From Candidatus Amarolinea dominans (GTDB taxonomy: Bacteria; Chloroflexota; Anaerolineae; SSC4; Amarolineaceae): a DNA stretch of 64,000 nucleotides. Below the pieces are notes generated by a model, which ran no database searches, was not told the origin of the DNA, and was given only the letters and a program-made list of their open reading frames with translations. Shown here piece after piece: positions 8,557 through 18,126 of this stretch (the first letter of the stretch is position 1; each line of letters begins with the position of its first letter). Both the position numbers and the translations under genes were made by a program. The stretch spans positions 62,001-126,000 of the forward strand of contig JADJYJ010000020.1 in NCBI GenBank assembly GCA_016719785.1, in the 5' to 3' direction.

Positions 8557-8960
8557 GACGCCGCGCTCCCGCACAGGTGAGTCACGGCATCCACCATGCC
8601 CCGTGGCTTGCCTTGAAAGAAGCCGTGGTAGGATTGAATGAACTCGGCATTGGGTGGGCGCCGTCCGTGCTGTTCAGCGTAGCGCTGCGCGTAGTCCGTC
8701 CAATCGGCCGTGCTCAGGCCGGTCAAACAGGTGTGTCGTGAGTGCCTGCGCCAGGCGCGCTCGTCGGGCGGCGTCTGCTGTCCGGCCACCACCACGGCTA
8801 CCCGCTTCGGCGTCGCGGCGAGCAGGGGCAGCAGCGCCTGTGCGAGCCACTCCTGCGTCTCCAGGCTTGCTTTCTCGAAGGTGTCGAAGAAGAGGACGGT
8901 CAGCGTCTCAGGCAGGTCGGTCAGCAGGGCCTCGGCAAAGCGCAGGCGCCAGGCTGCCAT
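8553..8960 (-). CDS. P-loop NTPase, C-terminal half (frameshifted)
   Basis: This 135-residue piece carries the Walker B-like strand LTVLFFDTFEKASLETQEWL followed by LLPLLAATPKRVAVVVAGQQTP, the sensor strand region of a STAND/AAA ATPase. The matching Walker A half lies in 8908-9351; the shift occurs near 8975-8990. The stop overlaps the start of the TPR gene by 4 bp. ATP hydrolysis would act as the switch between the adaptor and the TPR sensor. Confidence 0.75.
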   Translation of the reverse strand: MAAWRLRFAEALLTDLPETLTVLFFDTFEKASLETQEWLAQALLPLLAATPKRVAVVVAGQQTPPDERAWRRHSRHTCLTGLSTADWTDYAQRYAEQHGRRPPNAEFIQSYHGFFQGKPRGMVDAVTHLCGSAAS

Positions 8961-9351
8961 CTGTCGGGCGACAGGCGTCCCAGGCTCGACGCGTCAATGC
9001 CAATGTCCACACGGCCAACCACGGCTCGCACCCGCGCACGTCCACGGTGACGCCGCTGACGCCGAAATCGTGCAGGCAGCGCTCCGTAGCGATGTGGGGA
9101 CGCACGCCCACCTGGTGACCGGTCTGCACCGCGAGGTGAATGAAGGTGGGGCTGGCATCCTTGAAGTCGAACACAACAGAAGGCGTTCCGTTGGCTGCGC
9201 AGACCTCATCCATCAGGTAGTCGAGCAGGCCGCTCTTGCCCACGCCGCTGTCGCCCTGGATGAACCAGAAACGGGGCGCATCCCTCGCCAGCATGCGCCT
9301 GAAATGGGCAATTTCGTCGTGACGATTAACATGAATGTCGGCGCTGGTCAT
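8908..9351 (-). CDS. P-loop NTPase, N-terminal half with Walker A (frameshifted)
   Basis: Begins ATG 9351, overlapping the adaptor gene stop (ATGA). The order is NRHDEIAHFRRML (the NR.-E..F....L entry of STAND-like NTPases), FWFIQGDSGVGKSGLLDYLM (Walker A GDSGVGKS), VVFDFKD. The natural frame leaves this ORF near 8985 and continues in 8553-8960. The combined protein is about 266 residues, small for a STAND protein, consistent with the helical and TPR part being in the next gene. Confidence 0.78.
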   Translation of the reverse strand: MTSADIHVNRHDEIAHFRRMLARDAPRFWFIQGDSGVGKSGLLDYLMDEVCAANGTPSVVFDFKDASPTFIHLAVQTGHQVGVRPHIATERCLHDFGVSGVTVDVRGCEPWLAVWTLALTRRAWDACRPTDGSLAPALCRGPADRPA

Positions 9352-10028
9352 GGGGCATCCTTGTGAGTCGGGTTGTTGATCTTGATCTTGACCCTGCCGC
9401 CGAGGCCGGCGTGAACATCGTCCACGCGCAGGTCGGCGTTGGCGGGCGCTTCGACGCCAACCTCGCCCCCGCTGTGCGCGGACACGTCGTGAATGTCGGT
9501 GTTGTGCCGGGCGGTGCCCTCTGCGGCCGGCCGCGGCCGTTCCAGCCAGGCGCCGGCCAGCAAACCGAGCGCCGCCAGGCCCACGATCAGGCCGATGCGC
9601 AGCGGCGTGAAGGAATCTTGCAGCAGGTCCCTCTGCACCCAGGCGGCCAGCAGATTGCCCAGGATGCCGATCAACAGCGCAACCGCGCCGATGAGCCAGG
9701 CCTGGCGCCATGACAGACCCTCAGGCGCCGTGTCGTTTGGCAGCGGCGGTCGGGGTGCGGCCGCAGATGGATTCTCTGGCATGGTGTTGACCTCCCGGAT
9801 CAGGGCGTCGCGCAGCCGACGCCGGTCGCTGAATTCGAGCAAACGCTGCACCTTCTGACCGATGCCCTGACCCGCGCCAAAGGCATTCAGCGCCGGCTTG
9901 AACTCGGCGCGGTCATAGCAAAACTGCGTCAACGCCTGGTCGTCGAAAATCTCCAGCAGGCGCTGCCGTAAGTGCGGTGTGTCGGTTGTGGGATCAATCG
10001 CTGACGTTTGCATCAGTCTCACATCCAT
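9348..10028 (-). CDS. Membrane-anchored death-like/effector-associated adaptor protein
   Basis: 226 residues from ATG 10028 (AGGGA 8 nt upstream). Residues about 20-85 read LRQRLLEIFDDQALTQFCYD...GQGIGQKVQRLLEF...RLRDALIREV, a compact six-helix pattern like bacterial death-like or effector-associated domains (LRQ.L...F...EL..LC.DL....GKA..LV.Y.ER.GRL..L). Two hydrophobic helices follow (WLIGAVALLIGILGNLLAAW and LRIGLIVGLAALGLLAGAWL), then a Gly/Asp-rich tail with VDDVHAGLGGRVKIKI. It is the first gene of a three-gene coupled operon with an NTPase and a TPR protein. By analogy with known systems it would recruit an effector carrying the same domain; the subfamily is not assigned. Confidence 0.72.
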   Translation of the reverse strand: MDVRLMQTSAIDPTTDTPHLRQRLLEIFDDQALTQFCYDRAEFKPALNAFGAGQGIGQKVQRLLEFSDRRRLRDALIREVNTMPENPSAAAPRPPLPNDTAPEGLSWRQAWLIGAVALLIGILGNLLAAWVQRDLLQDSFTPLRIGLIVGLAALGLLAGAWLERPRPAAEGTARHNTDIHDVSAHSGGEVGVEAPANADLRVDDVHAGLGGRVKIKINNPTHKDAP

Positions 10029-10060
10029 GCCGTATCCCTGGCGGTAGAACGATGGATAAA

Positions 10061-10089
10061 ATTTTACCACAGTCAGCGCATAAGTCGAA
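10061..10089 (-). promoter_or_regulatory. Promoter of the adaptor-NTPase-TPR operon
   Basis: On the reverse strand TTCGAC (10089-10084), 17 bp, TAAAAT (10066-10061), 33 bp upstream of the ATG at 10028. The spacing is ideal and the -10 is good; the -35 is weak. Confidence 0.5.
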
Positions 10090-10123
10090 TTTGTGGCGAC
10101 ACAACCCTCGCAGGGGTGCGAGG

Positions 10124-10226
10124 GGAATCCCCTTGCGCAGGCTGGCTGCACCATCCAGCGTCGGGCAAGCCGAAACCGGCCTCGACCACAAAAGCCCCTT
10201 ACCCGGCGGGCCTGCGCCCGGGTTGG
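10124..10226. repeat. Left copy of a 100-bp direct repeat bracketing the palindrome array
   Basis: Matches 12863-12964 in the same orientation at roughly 95 percent, with differences only near 10137, 10167 and the last few bases. It lies just outside the left edge of the palindrome array; the second copy lies just outside the right edge. Confidence 0.85.
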
Positions 10227-10242
10227 ACGATTCTTCGGCTGC

Positions 10243-12790
10243 CCGTGAATGAATTCACGGTCTGATACCGCCCGTGAATGAATTCACGGTCTGATACCGC
10301 CCGTGAATGAATTCACGGTCTGATACACCGAAACCTGCTAAAGCAGGTTGGTGTTGGGTGTGTCAGCTCGAGGCGTAAAATTCATGGCAGAGCGAATTCA
10401 CGGGCTGAGCCACCCGTGAATGAGCAGCGCTCTCCCGAATATCCTTTGCGTCTTTGCGCCCTGGCGTCTTTGCGTTGAGACCTCCGCTGAGACAGGTTCC
10501 CACCAGCGCAACCCGCTTGAGCGGGTTTGACGTATCAGACACCGAATTCATTCGGTGGGCTCCGCGCGCGACGAGCCCGCCGCGGCGCGCATGAACGAAT
10601 TCACGGGCCAACCCGCCCCGTGAATGAATTCACGGTCTGATACCGCCCCGTGAATGAATTCACGGTCTGATACCGCCCCGTGAATGAATTCACGGTCTGA
10701 TACACCGAAACCTGCTAAAGCAGGTTGGTGATGGGTATGATGGCTGAATTCGTAAGACTTGCGCAGAGCGAATTCACGGGCTGAACCACCCGTGAATGAG
10801 CAGCGCTCTCCCGAATATCCTTTGCGTCTTTGCGCCCTGGCGTCTTTGCGTTGAGCAAACCTCCGCTGTCAAGACAGGTTCCCACCAGCGCAACCCGCTT
10901 GAGCGGGTTTGACGTATCAGACACCGAATTCATTCGGTGGGCTCCGCGCGCGACGAGCCCGCCGCGGCGCGCATGAATGAATTCACGGGCCAACCCGCCC
11001 CTAAAGCAGGTTGGTGTTGGGTGTGACCGCTCAAGGCGTAAAATTCATGGCAGAACGAATTCACAAGCTGAACCACCCGTGAATGAGCAGCGCTCCCGAA
11101 TATCCTTTGCGTCTTTGCGCCCTGGCGTCTTTGCGTTGAGCAAACCTCCGCTGTCAAGACAGGTTCCCACCAGCGCAACCCGCCTTGAGCGGGTTTGACG
11201 TATCAGACACCGAATTCATTCGGTGGGCTCCGCGCGACAGGCCCGCCGCGGCGCATGAACGAATTACGGGCACCCGCCCGTGAATGAATTCACGGTCTGA
11301 CCCGTGAATGAATTCACGGTCTGATACCGCCCCGTGAATGAATTCACGGTCTGATACCGCCCCGTGAATGAATTCACGGTCTGATACACCGAAACCTGCT
11401 AAAGCAGGTTGGTGTTGGGTGTGACCGCTCAAGGCGTAAAATTCATGGCAGAACGAATTCACAAGCTGAACCACCCGTGAATGAGCAGCGCTCTCCCGAA
11501 TATCCTTTGCGTCTTTGCGCCCTGGCGTCTTTGCGTTGAGCAAACCTCCGCTGTCAACACAGGTTCCCACCACCGCAACCCGCTTGAGCGGGTTTGACGT
11601 ATCAGACACCGAATTCATTCGGTGGGCTTCGCGCGACAGGCCCGCCGCGCGTGAACGAATTCACGGCCAACCGCCCCTAAGAGGGGGGGGAGGCGAATTC
11701 GTAAGACTGCGCAGAGCGAATTCACGGGCTGAACCACCCGTGAATGAGCAGCGCTCTCCGAATATCCTTTGCGTCTTTGCGCCCTGGCGTCTTTGCGTTG
11801 AGCAAACCTCCGCTGTCAAGACAGGTTCCCACCAGCGCAACCGGGGGTTTGGCGTATCAGACACCGAATTCATTCGGGGCTGCGCGACAGGCCCGAACGT
11901 CACGGATTCATTCACGGGCCAACCCGCCCCTAAAGCAGGTTGGTGATGGGTGTGATGGCTGAATTCGTAAGACTTGCGCAGAGCGAATTCACGGGCTGAA
12001 CCACCCGTGAATGAGCAGCGCTCTCCCGAATATTCTTTGCGTCTTTGCGCCCTGGCGTCTTTGCGTTGAGCAAACCTCCGCTGTCAAGACAGGTTCCCAC
12101 CAGCGCAACCCGCTTGAGCGGGTTTGGCGTATCAGACACCGAATTCATTCGGTGGGCTCCGCGCGCGACGAGCCCGCCGCGGCGCGCATGAACGAATTCA
12201 CGGTCTGATACCGCCCCGTGAATGAATTCACGGTCTGATACCGCCCCGTGAATGAATTCACGGTCTGATACACCGAAACCTGCTAAAGCAGGTTGGTGTT
12301 GGGTGTGACCGCTCAAGGCGTGTCAATTCGTGGCAGAGCGAATTCACGGGCTGAACCACCCGTGAATGAGCAGCGCTCTCCCGAATATCCTTTGCGTCTT
12401 TGCGCCCTGGCGTCTTTGCGTTGAGCAAACCTCCGCTGTCAAGACAGGTTCCCACCAGCGCAACCCGCTTGAGCGGGTTTCACGTATCAGACACCGAATT
12501 CATTCGGTGGGCCGCCCCGTGAATGAATTCACGGTCTGCTACACCGAAACCTGCTAAAGCAGGTTGGTGATGGGTATGATGGCTGAATTCGTAAGACTTG
12601 CGCAGAGCGAATTCACAACCCCAACTACGGCCTGACGAGACCAGTTCCCACCAGCGCAACCCGCTTGAGCGGGTTTGACGTATCAGACACCGAATTCATT
12701 CGGTGGGGCGCGCCGCGAATGATCATTCACGGCCCGCCCTAAAGCCCCTTACCCGGAAACCTGCTAAAGCAAGGTTGGCGATCTTGCTGC
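10243..12790. repeat. Composite array of 18-bp dyads (palindrome-rich intergenic region)
   Basis: No gene is seen in this 2.5-kb stretch. It is built of a supra-repeat of 260-400 bp present at least seven times (its core GAATATCCTTTGCGTC begins at 10437, 10813, 11098, 11498, 11760, 12028 and 12383). Within it lie four different 18-bp dyads, each with 8-bp arms and a 2-nt centre: CCGTGAAT-GA-ATTCACGG, AACCTGCT-AA-AGCAGGTT, AACCCGCT-TG-AGCGGGTT and CACCGAAT-TC-ATTCGGTG. The first is further tandemised at 29-30 bp intervals (for example 10243, 10272, 10301; 10619, 10649, 10679). Units contain no unique spacers, so this is not CRISPR. Short open frames here are repeats, not genes. Confidence 0.92.
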
Positions 12791-12862
12791 CAACCCTCAG
12801 GGTAGTACACATGTTGGCTTCGAGGACTAGGCGCCTGAATGTCACTTCGCCTGCGGGTACGT

Positions 12863-12964
12863 GGAATCCCCTTGCGTAGGCTGGCTGCACCATCCAGCGT
12901 CGGGCAACTCGAAACCGGCCTCGACCACAAAAGCCCCTTACCCGGCGGGCCTGCGCAAGGTTGG
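12863..12964. repeat. Right copy of the 100-bp direct repeat bracketing the palindrome array
   Basis: Same orientation and nearly the same sequence as 10124-10226. A partial copy (AAAGCCCCTTACCCGG) lies at about 12742-12757, suggesting rearrangement at this border. The stretch 12965-13180 after it has purine/pyrimidine-rich repeat fragments and no gene. Confidence 0.85.
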
Positions 12965-13186
12965 TGCAGCGACAACGTCGTCCGGCCAGAAGCCCTCGCG
13001 GGGTCGTCACTTCCCCTCCGTGACGCGGAGAGGAGTGCACCTCTGAGGAGTGCCATCTTGCCACTTCCCCCTCCGAGGGGACGAGGAAGGCCGATGGGAG
13101 GCTGGCTTCCCTCTCCAGCGGAGGAGAAGGCGCCACCAACCCCAGGGGCCTGGGTGAGGTGGCGCCACCCCTTCTACCTCCGTACG

Positions 13187-13660
13187 GCGGGAGAAGGGCC
13201 TGGGAGGCCCGCTCTTCCCCCCTTCTCCTCTCCGTACGGCGGAGAGGAGAAGGGCCGGGGGATGAGGAGAGGCCCGCTCTTCCCCCCTTCTCCTCTCCGT
13301 ACGGCGGAGAGGAGAAGGGGCCGGGGGATGAGGAGAGGCCCGCTCTTCCCCCCTTCTCCTCTCCGTACGGCGGAGAGGAGAAGGGGCCGGGGGATGAGGA
13401 GAGGCCCGCTCTTCCCCCCTTCTCCTCTCCGTATGACGGAGAGGAGAAGGGGCCGGGGGTTGAGGAGAGGCCCGCTCTTCCCCCTTCTCCTCTCCGTATG
13501 GCGGAGAGGAGAAGGGGCCGGGGATGAGGAGAGGCCCGCTCTTCCCCCCTTCTCCTCTCCGTACGGCGGAGAGGAGAAGGGGCCGGGGGATGAGGAGAGG
13601 CCCGCTCTTCCCCCCTTCTCCTCTCCGTATGGCGGAGAGGAGAAGGGGTCAGGGGATGAG
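13187..13660. repeat. 66-bp hairpin tandem repeat, about seven copies
   Basis: A 66-bp unit recurs (for example starting 13299 and 13365). Each unit contains CTTCTCCTCTCCG-TACG-GCGGAGAGGAGAAG, an inverted repeat with about 15-bp arms around a short loop, and the spacer GATGAGGAGAGGCCCGCTC. Because 66 is divisible by 3 it produces long Pro/Gly/Glu-rich open frames on both strands that are not genes. It abuts and slightly overlaps the 3-prime end of the GT39-like gene. Confidence 0.9.
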
Positions 13661-15683
13661 GAGAGGCCCCAGCCGCGCCTCCGCGGCCCCATCGCTCAAG
13701 GGGACGATCTGGCCCGCGTCGTCCACCAGCGCGACCGCCAACTCATACGCGCCCGCGGGGGCGTCGGGCGGCAGGGTCAGCGGGTGCCAGGTGCTGAGGC
13801 GTTCGCCCGGCGCCCATTCGGCCGGGCGGTAGGCGAACGGCGCTTCCACGCCGGCCCAGGGACGGTCGCCGACCAGGAGCGCCACGCGCACGTTGTAGTT
13901 GGAAATGCCAGGAACCGGCGCCGCGCTTTCGATCTGCCAGGTCAGCGTGATTTGCACGGCCGCGCCCGGCCCCGGTTGCGCGCTGAGGCTGAAGCCGGTC
14001 AGGGTCAGGCCGTTGCGGTAGGCCAGGGCCAGGTCTGACAGTCGCCTGATCGGGGATGCTGCGCAGCACGGTGGTGGCCGGTTGACCGCCGGGCGCCAGG
14101 ACATCGTAGATCACCTGGCGCTGCGGCAGCCAGGCGTCCAGCACGGCCGGCGGCGCCTGCGCCTGCCCGCTGAAGACATAGGTCGCGCTGACGCCAGCGG
14201 GCGGCAGAACCAGCGCCGACCGCGCGTCGAACCAGTGCAGGCCGGGGTTGCGATGGCTGAAGAAGTCGGTCAGTGGCGTCTGCTCCAGCAGGAACATGAT
14301 GACCGGATGACGGTAGAGATCGGCGCTGAGATAAACCGGCGCGGGCTGCGGATGCGCGGCCAGCCAGAGCGCGGTGTCGGTCTCATGCCCGTCGAAAGCC
14401 TCGAACGCGGCGTCCGAGGGCCCCCAGACGAAGAAATAGTCGCGCACGGCCAGCCCGCCATGCACGGTCAGCGCCAGCAGGGCGGCCAGGATGATCAGGA
14501 GACTTCGGGTTTTTCGCCTGTTCAGGAACCCGAACTCCAGCACGGCCTCCAACCCCAGCGCGGCCCAGATGAAGATGCCGGGCATGACGCCGAGGGCGCG
14601 GGGCAGGGTGGGGAAGCGGTCCACGGCCAGGAAGGTGGGCAGCAGGAGCAGCGGCGGCCACAACGCCAGGAAGAGGTAGACCGGCTGGCGCCAGCGGCGC
14701 AGGCAGAGCAGCAGGCCGAGCAGGGCCAGGAGCGCGGTCAGCGGGTCGAAGACGGCGCGGCCCGGCAGATTGTAGAACGCGGCCGGGTCGCCCTGGCCGG
14801 GGATGAAGAACTGGGCGATGTTGGCGACGGCCGCCTGCGCCATGCGCGCCAGGGGGCTGACGCCGCCCACCCCGGCGTTGAACGCGGAAACCGTGGCCGC
14901 GCGCGAGGCGAAGCTGCCGGGATGGGTGAGGAAATAATAGCCCAGCGGCGCGACCACCAACGCAGCCGCCAGCGCGGCCCAGAGCAGCGGTCCGAAAAAT
15001 GTGCGCAGCAGCGGCGCGGGCCGGACGGCTGCGGCGCGGCTGAGCCAGGACAGGCCGGCTTGGAGGGCCAGGAAGATGACGAGGGCGAACGGCACGAAGC
15101 GGCTGGCGGTGTAGAAATGCACGCCCGCGCCCAGGCAGAGGCCGCTGAGGACGAACCAGCGCGTGCGCCCGCGGTTGACCCCGCGCCAGAACGCGGCGAA
15201 GGCCAGGGCGGCCCACAGCGGGGTGAAGATGCCGCGGATGCCGAAGCGGCTGAAGTGGAGGTGCCAGTAGGAGGTGGCGGTGTACGCGGCCACGAGAAGC
15301 GGCAGCCAGGCGTCCAGCGGCCGATCGCCGGGGGCGCTGCGGCGGCGGGCGGCGACGATCTCATGACCGAGCCAGGCTGCGGCGGCCACGGTGAGGATGC
15401 CGGCCAGCAGGGAGGGCAGGCGCACGGCGAAGGGGGTGACGCCAAACAGGCGTAGGGAGGCGGCCACCAGCCAGATATGCGCACCCTCGCGACCAAAGTT
15501 GGCCGGAAAGAAGATGGCGCCGCGGCCGGCCAGCACATCGAGCGCATCCAACCCGTTGACCGCCTCATCGCCGAAGAGGCCGAGCGGGAAGCGGTTGATC
15601 TGCCAGAAGCGCAGGAACACGGCCAGCGCGAGGACGATCAACAGAAGCCAGGTCGCCGGGTGTTTGGCGAGCGGACGCTTCAT
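13649..15683 (-). CDS. GT39-like membrane glycosyltransferase (dolichyl-phosphate-mannose type), frameshift near 14045
   Basis: Starts at ATG 15683 and overlaps the upstream methyltransferase stop. The N-terminus MKRPLAKHPATWLLLIVLAL is a first membrane helix, followed by RFPLGLFGDEAVNGLDAL with the Asp-Glu pair that binds substrate in PMT/ArnT-type (GT-C) enzymes, then about ten further hydrophobic segments. After the membrane part an extracytoplasmic domain follows. Near 14045 the frame changes from SIPDQ to RLSDLALAYRNGLTLTGFSL, a beta-sandwich tail ending GPLLIP at 13649; the other frame, open to 13743, is not protein-like after the shift. The last residues run into the 66-bp repeat array. 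It uses polyprenyl-linked sugars at the outer membrane face. Confidence 0.8.
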
Positions 15684-16588
15684 GCCGACGACGCGCAGAC
15701 TTCATCCACGGCCACGCGCCAGCCAGGCAGGACGGCCGCCACGGTTCCCACCACGTAGCGATGGTGCGCCCAAATCGCTTTGATCTGCCAGGGCAGCGGG
15801 GCATGGTCGAGCCAGGCGTACCTGATGACGCGCTCGTAAAGATCGGGCTGTTGCCCCAGGTAGTAGGCCATGGTGGACCAGGTCCAGTTGTCGCCGGTGA
15901 ACTGGCTCTCCAGCTTGCGGGAGCGGATGCCCAGGCGCTTGAGCACCTCGTTGGCCGGCATGACGGTGTCCGGCCAGGGCGGCACGTCGAGCACGCCCCT
16001 GCTCCACCAGGCGCGCACGCCGCGGCTGCGCAAGGTGTCCTTGATCAGGCCGATGTTGACCCAGCGCTCGTCCACGGTGCTGAAGAAGTCGCGGTCAATC
16101 AACAGCTTGCGCATCCAGTAGCCCACCTGCAGGTTGTTGGGCATGGCCACAAAGACGACGCGGCGGCTGACGCGCGCCAGTTCGGCCAGCAGGCTGGCCG
16201 CATCGGGCAGATACCAGAGTGCGGCCCAGCACCAGGCCAGGTCGAAGCTGCGGTCGGCGAAGGGCAGCGCGGCCCAACCGCCGTCGCCCCCGCCGCGAAT
16301 CAGCACCGGCGTCATGGGCAGGTTCAACTCGCCCCAAATGCGCTTGACCCCGGCCAGGCGCTCGGCGTTGTCATCCACCAGCGTCACCTGGCAGCCGGCC
16401 TGCGCCAGCCCCACGCTGTTGATGCCGCTGACGCCGGCCATGCCGTAGAGCGGCGCCTCCAGCACAGTCTGGATGCCGTAGCGCTCACGCAGGTCGGCCA
16501 GGAAATCGTTGAGCACGAAGCGCTCGTAGACCAGGCCCAGTCCTTCATTATAATCGGTCAGGTACTTCTGCCACACCGGTGGTTGCAT
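15680..16588 (-). CDS. SAM-dependent methyltransferase
   Basis: 302 residues. Motif I is a variant (TVLEAPLYGMAGVSGINSVG) followed by VTLVDDNAERLAGV (acidic residue binding the ribose) and SFDLAWCWAALWYLPD, LARVSRRVVFVAMPN, the usual class I order. The substrate is unknown. It starts 4 bp after the stop of the ArsA-like gene and overlaps the glycosyltransferase start by 4 bp, so all three form a minus-strand operon. Confidence 0.8.
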   Translation of the reverse strand: MQPPVWQKYLTDYNEGLGLVYERFVLNDFLADLRERYGIQTVLEAPLYGMAGVSGINSVGLAQAGCQVTLVDDNAERLAGVKRIWGELNLPMTPVLIRGGGDGGWAALPFADRSFDLAWCWAALWYLPDAASLLAELARVSRRVVFVAMPNNLQVGYWMRKLLIDRDFFSTVDERWVNIGLIKDTLRSRGVRAWWSRGVLDVPPWPDTVMPANEVLKRLGIRSRKLESQFTGDNWTWSTMAYYLGQQPDLYERVIRYAWLDHAPLPWQIKAIWAHHRYVVGTVAAVLPGWRVAVDEVCASSA

Positions 16589-16592
16589 GGCG

Positions 16593-17771
16593 CTACTTTA
16601 CCTTCCCGTTGAACGAAACGACCAGGCGGTCTTCTTCATACTTGGCGCCGCTGACGGCCAGGTTGGCGAGGGCGCGCGGCAGGCTCAGGTTGCGCTTCCA
16701 GTTACCGATATGGATGATCAGCTCATCGGCCAGGCTGCGCGTCAGCTTGATCTGGCTGCGCTCCACGAACGGCAGCGGCAAAGTCAGCTTGTAGACGCCG
16801 CCCTCCAGCGTGACCGCCTGCGGATTGCCCACGTAGAAGATGCGGGTCGGATCCACGTTGTCGCCAAAGACGGAGGCCGCCATGCGCCGCAGCATCTCCA
16901 GACCCACCACTTCCTGGTCGAACAGGGGCACGTCGAAGATGGGCAGCGGCTCGAACGATTCTTGCACCAGGTTATGGTAGCGGGCCTGGGCCTCTTTCCA
17001 GGCCGTGAAGTAGGCATCGGTGACGGCGTTCGGCAGCATGCGGTTGCAGACGACGGCATCGGTCGCATAGCCGTAGAGGTTGAGATAGGTGTAGGCGCGC
17101 TGCGCCTCTTTGACCACCATCTTTTCCGGGTTGAGCACCAGGCGCACCGACGTCAGTTGGGGATTGGTCAGCAGCTTGTTGATCTTTTCCAGTTGGACAA
17201 TCAGGTCTTCGGCTGAGTCGAAGAACTCCTCGCTGGGCAGCGGCATGTCAGTCATGCGCTTGATGACCGGCGCGACCGCTTTGATCATGCGCCGTTCCCA
17301 GGGGAAGATCTTGTCCAGATACCAGCGCGCCAGTTCGGGGAAGGCCAGGAGCTGCAGGGTGGCGCCGGTGGGCGCGCAGTCCACGATGATGACATCGTAC
17401 TGCCCGCTGTCGGCCAGCCAGTTGATCTGCATCAGGCTGGCGAGCTCTTCCATGCCGGGCAGGACCGAGGTCTCCTCAGCCACCAGTTCGTCCATGCCGC
17501 GCCAGGCGAAGATGGCGGAGATGTAATCCTGCACCTTCCCCCAGTGGCGGTCCATCTGGTGCAGCAGGTCAATCTCCTGACCCCAGAGGTTGGGGGCAAT
17601 CGCCACCGGGTCGTTGCCCAGCGGAAGATCGAACGAATCGCCCAGGCTATGCGCCGGGTCGGTGCTCAGCACAATCGTGCGCAGGCCACGATCGGCGCAA
17701 TGAAGGGCGGTGGCTGCGCTGATACTGGTTTTGCCCACGCCGCCCTTGCCGGTGTAAAGAATTATGCGCAC
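16593..17771 (-). CDS. ArsA/GET3-family ATPase
   Basis: 392-residue P-loop ATPase of the anion-transporter/tail-anchored-protein targeting family. Deviant Walker A GKGGVGKTS at residues 8-16, switch region LSTDPAHSLGDSFD, Walker B-like VIIVDCAPTGATLQLL, and LNPEKMVVKEAQRAYTYLNL typical of bacterial ArsA. In Chloroflexota such proteins usually lack arsenic operons, and none is present here, so an arsenite role is unsupported; chaperone or membrane-targeting function is as likely. First gene of its operon. Confidence 0.85.
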   Translation of the reverse strand: MRIILYTGKGGVGKTSISAATALHCADRGLRTIVLSTDPAHSLGDSFDLPLGNDPVAIAPNLWGQEIDLLHQMDRHWGKVQDYISAIFAWRGMDELVAEETSVLPGMEELASLMQINWLADSGQYDVIIVDCAPTGATLQLLAFPELARWYLDKIFPWERRMIKAVAPVIKRMTDMPLPSEEFFDSAEDLIVQLEKINKLLTNPQLTSVRLVLNPEKMVVKEAQRAYTYLNLYGYATDAVVCNRMLPNAVTDAYFTAWKEAQARYHNLVQESFEPLPIFDVPLFDQEVVGLEMLRRMAASVFGDNVDPTRIFYVGNPQAVTLEGGVYKLTLPLPFVERSQIKLTRSLADELIIHIGNWKRNLSLPRALANLAVSGAKYEEDRLVVSFNGKVK

Positions 17772-18049
17772 ATTGTCATCCTTTTCTTATCTGATCTCGA
17801 TACTTCGATTCTACCCGAAACGCGGGGAATGGTCAAAGCCCCTGGCGACTGTTGCGCCCCGGCGTTTAGGAATTCAACGCAAGGGCGCCAGGACGCGGAG
17901 ACGCAAGGAAACAGAAGCCCTTTGCGCCCTGGCGTCTCTGCGTCTTGGCGTTTAGAAATTCAACCCCAGGGCGTGGAGACGTGATACGAACAACCAATTC
18001 GTGAAATTCGTGGCAGAAAATCCCCCGTTTTCTCTGCACGGGATTCTGA
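17772..18049. repeat. Intergenic region with scattered GCGTCTTTGCG-type and CACGAATT-type repeats
   Basis: Divergent intergenic region between the ArsA-like gene and the BTAD regulator. At 17870-17960 two inverted copies of the motif TTTGCGCCCTGGCGTCTCTG occur, the same family as the core of the array at 10243-12790. At 17998-18020 a CGTGAAATTCGTGGCAGAAA element related to those at 42046-42258 occurs. No gene is seen. Confidence 0.65.
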
Positions 18050-18078
18050 TTGACTTTCTAACGCCAAAACAGTATACT
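18050..18078 (+). promoter_or_regulatory. Sigma70-type promoter of the BTAD-AAA regulator
   Basis: TTGACT at 18050-18055, exactly 17 bp, TATACT at 18073-18078. The start codon lies 48 bp downstream, with AGGAG at 18117-18121 five bases before TTG 18127. Confidence 0.75.
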
Positions 18079-18126
18079 CGTCGCAGTCGAGCTGACGACG
18101 CTGAATGAGAAACCGCAGGAGCACCC

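Noticed and set aside
10243..10696. CRISPR array (regular 29-30 bp repeats)
   Set aside because: Units are identical throughout with no unique spacers, and no cas genes are present; these are tandem dyads.
10363..12455. Several 60-150 codon frames in the palindrome array
   Set aside because: They repeat the same short peptides, follow the repeats and lack RBS and conserved domains.
12839..14038. 399-codon frame through the 66-bp repeat
   Set aside because: A frame kept open by a repeat of 22 codons; part of it is antisense to the GT39-like gene.
16593..17771. Arsenical resistance operon
   Set aside because: The ATPase is ArsA-like but no arsB, arsC, arsD or arsR is nearby.
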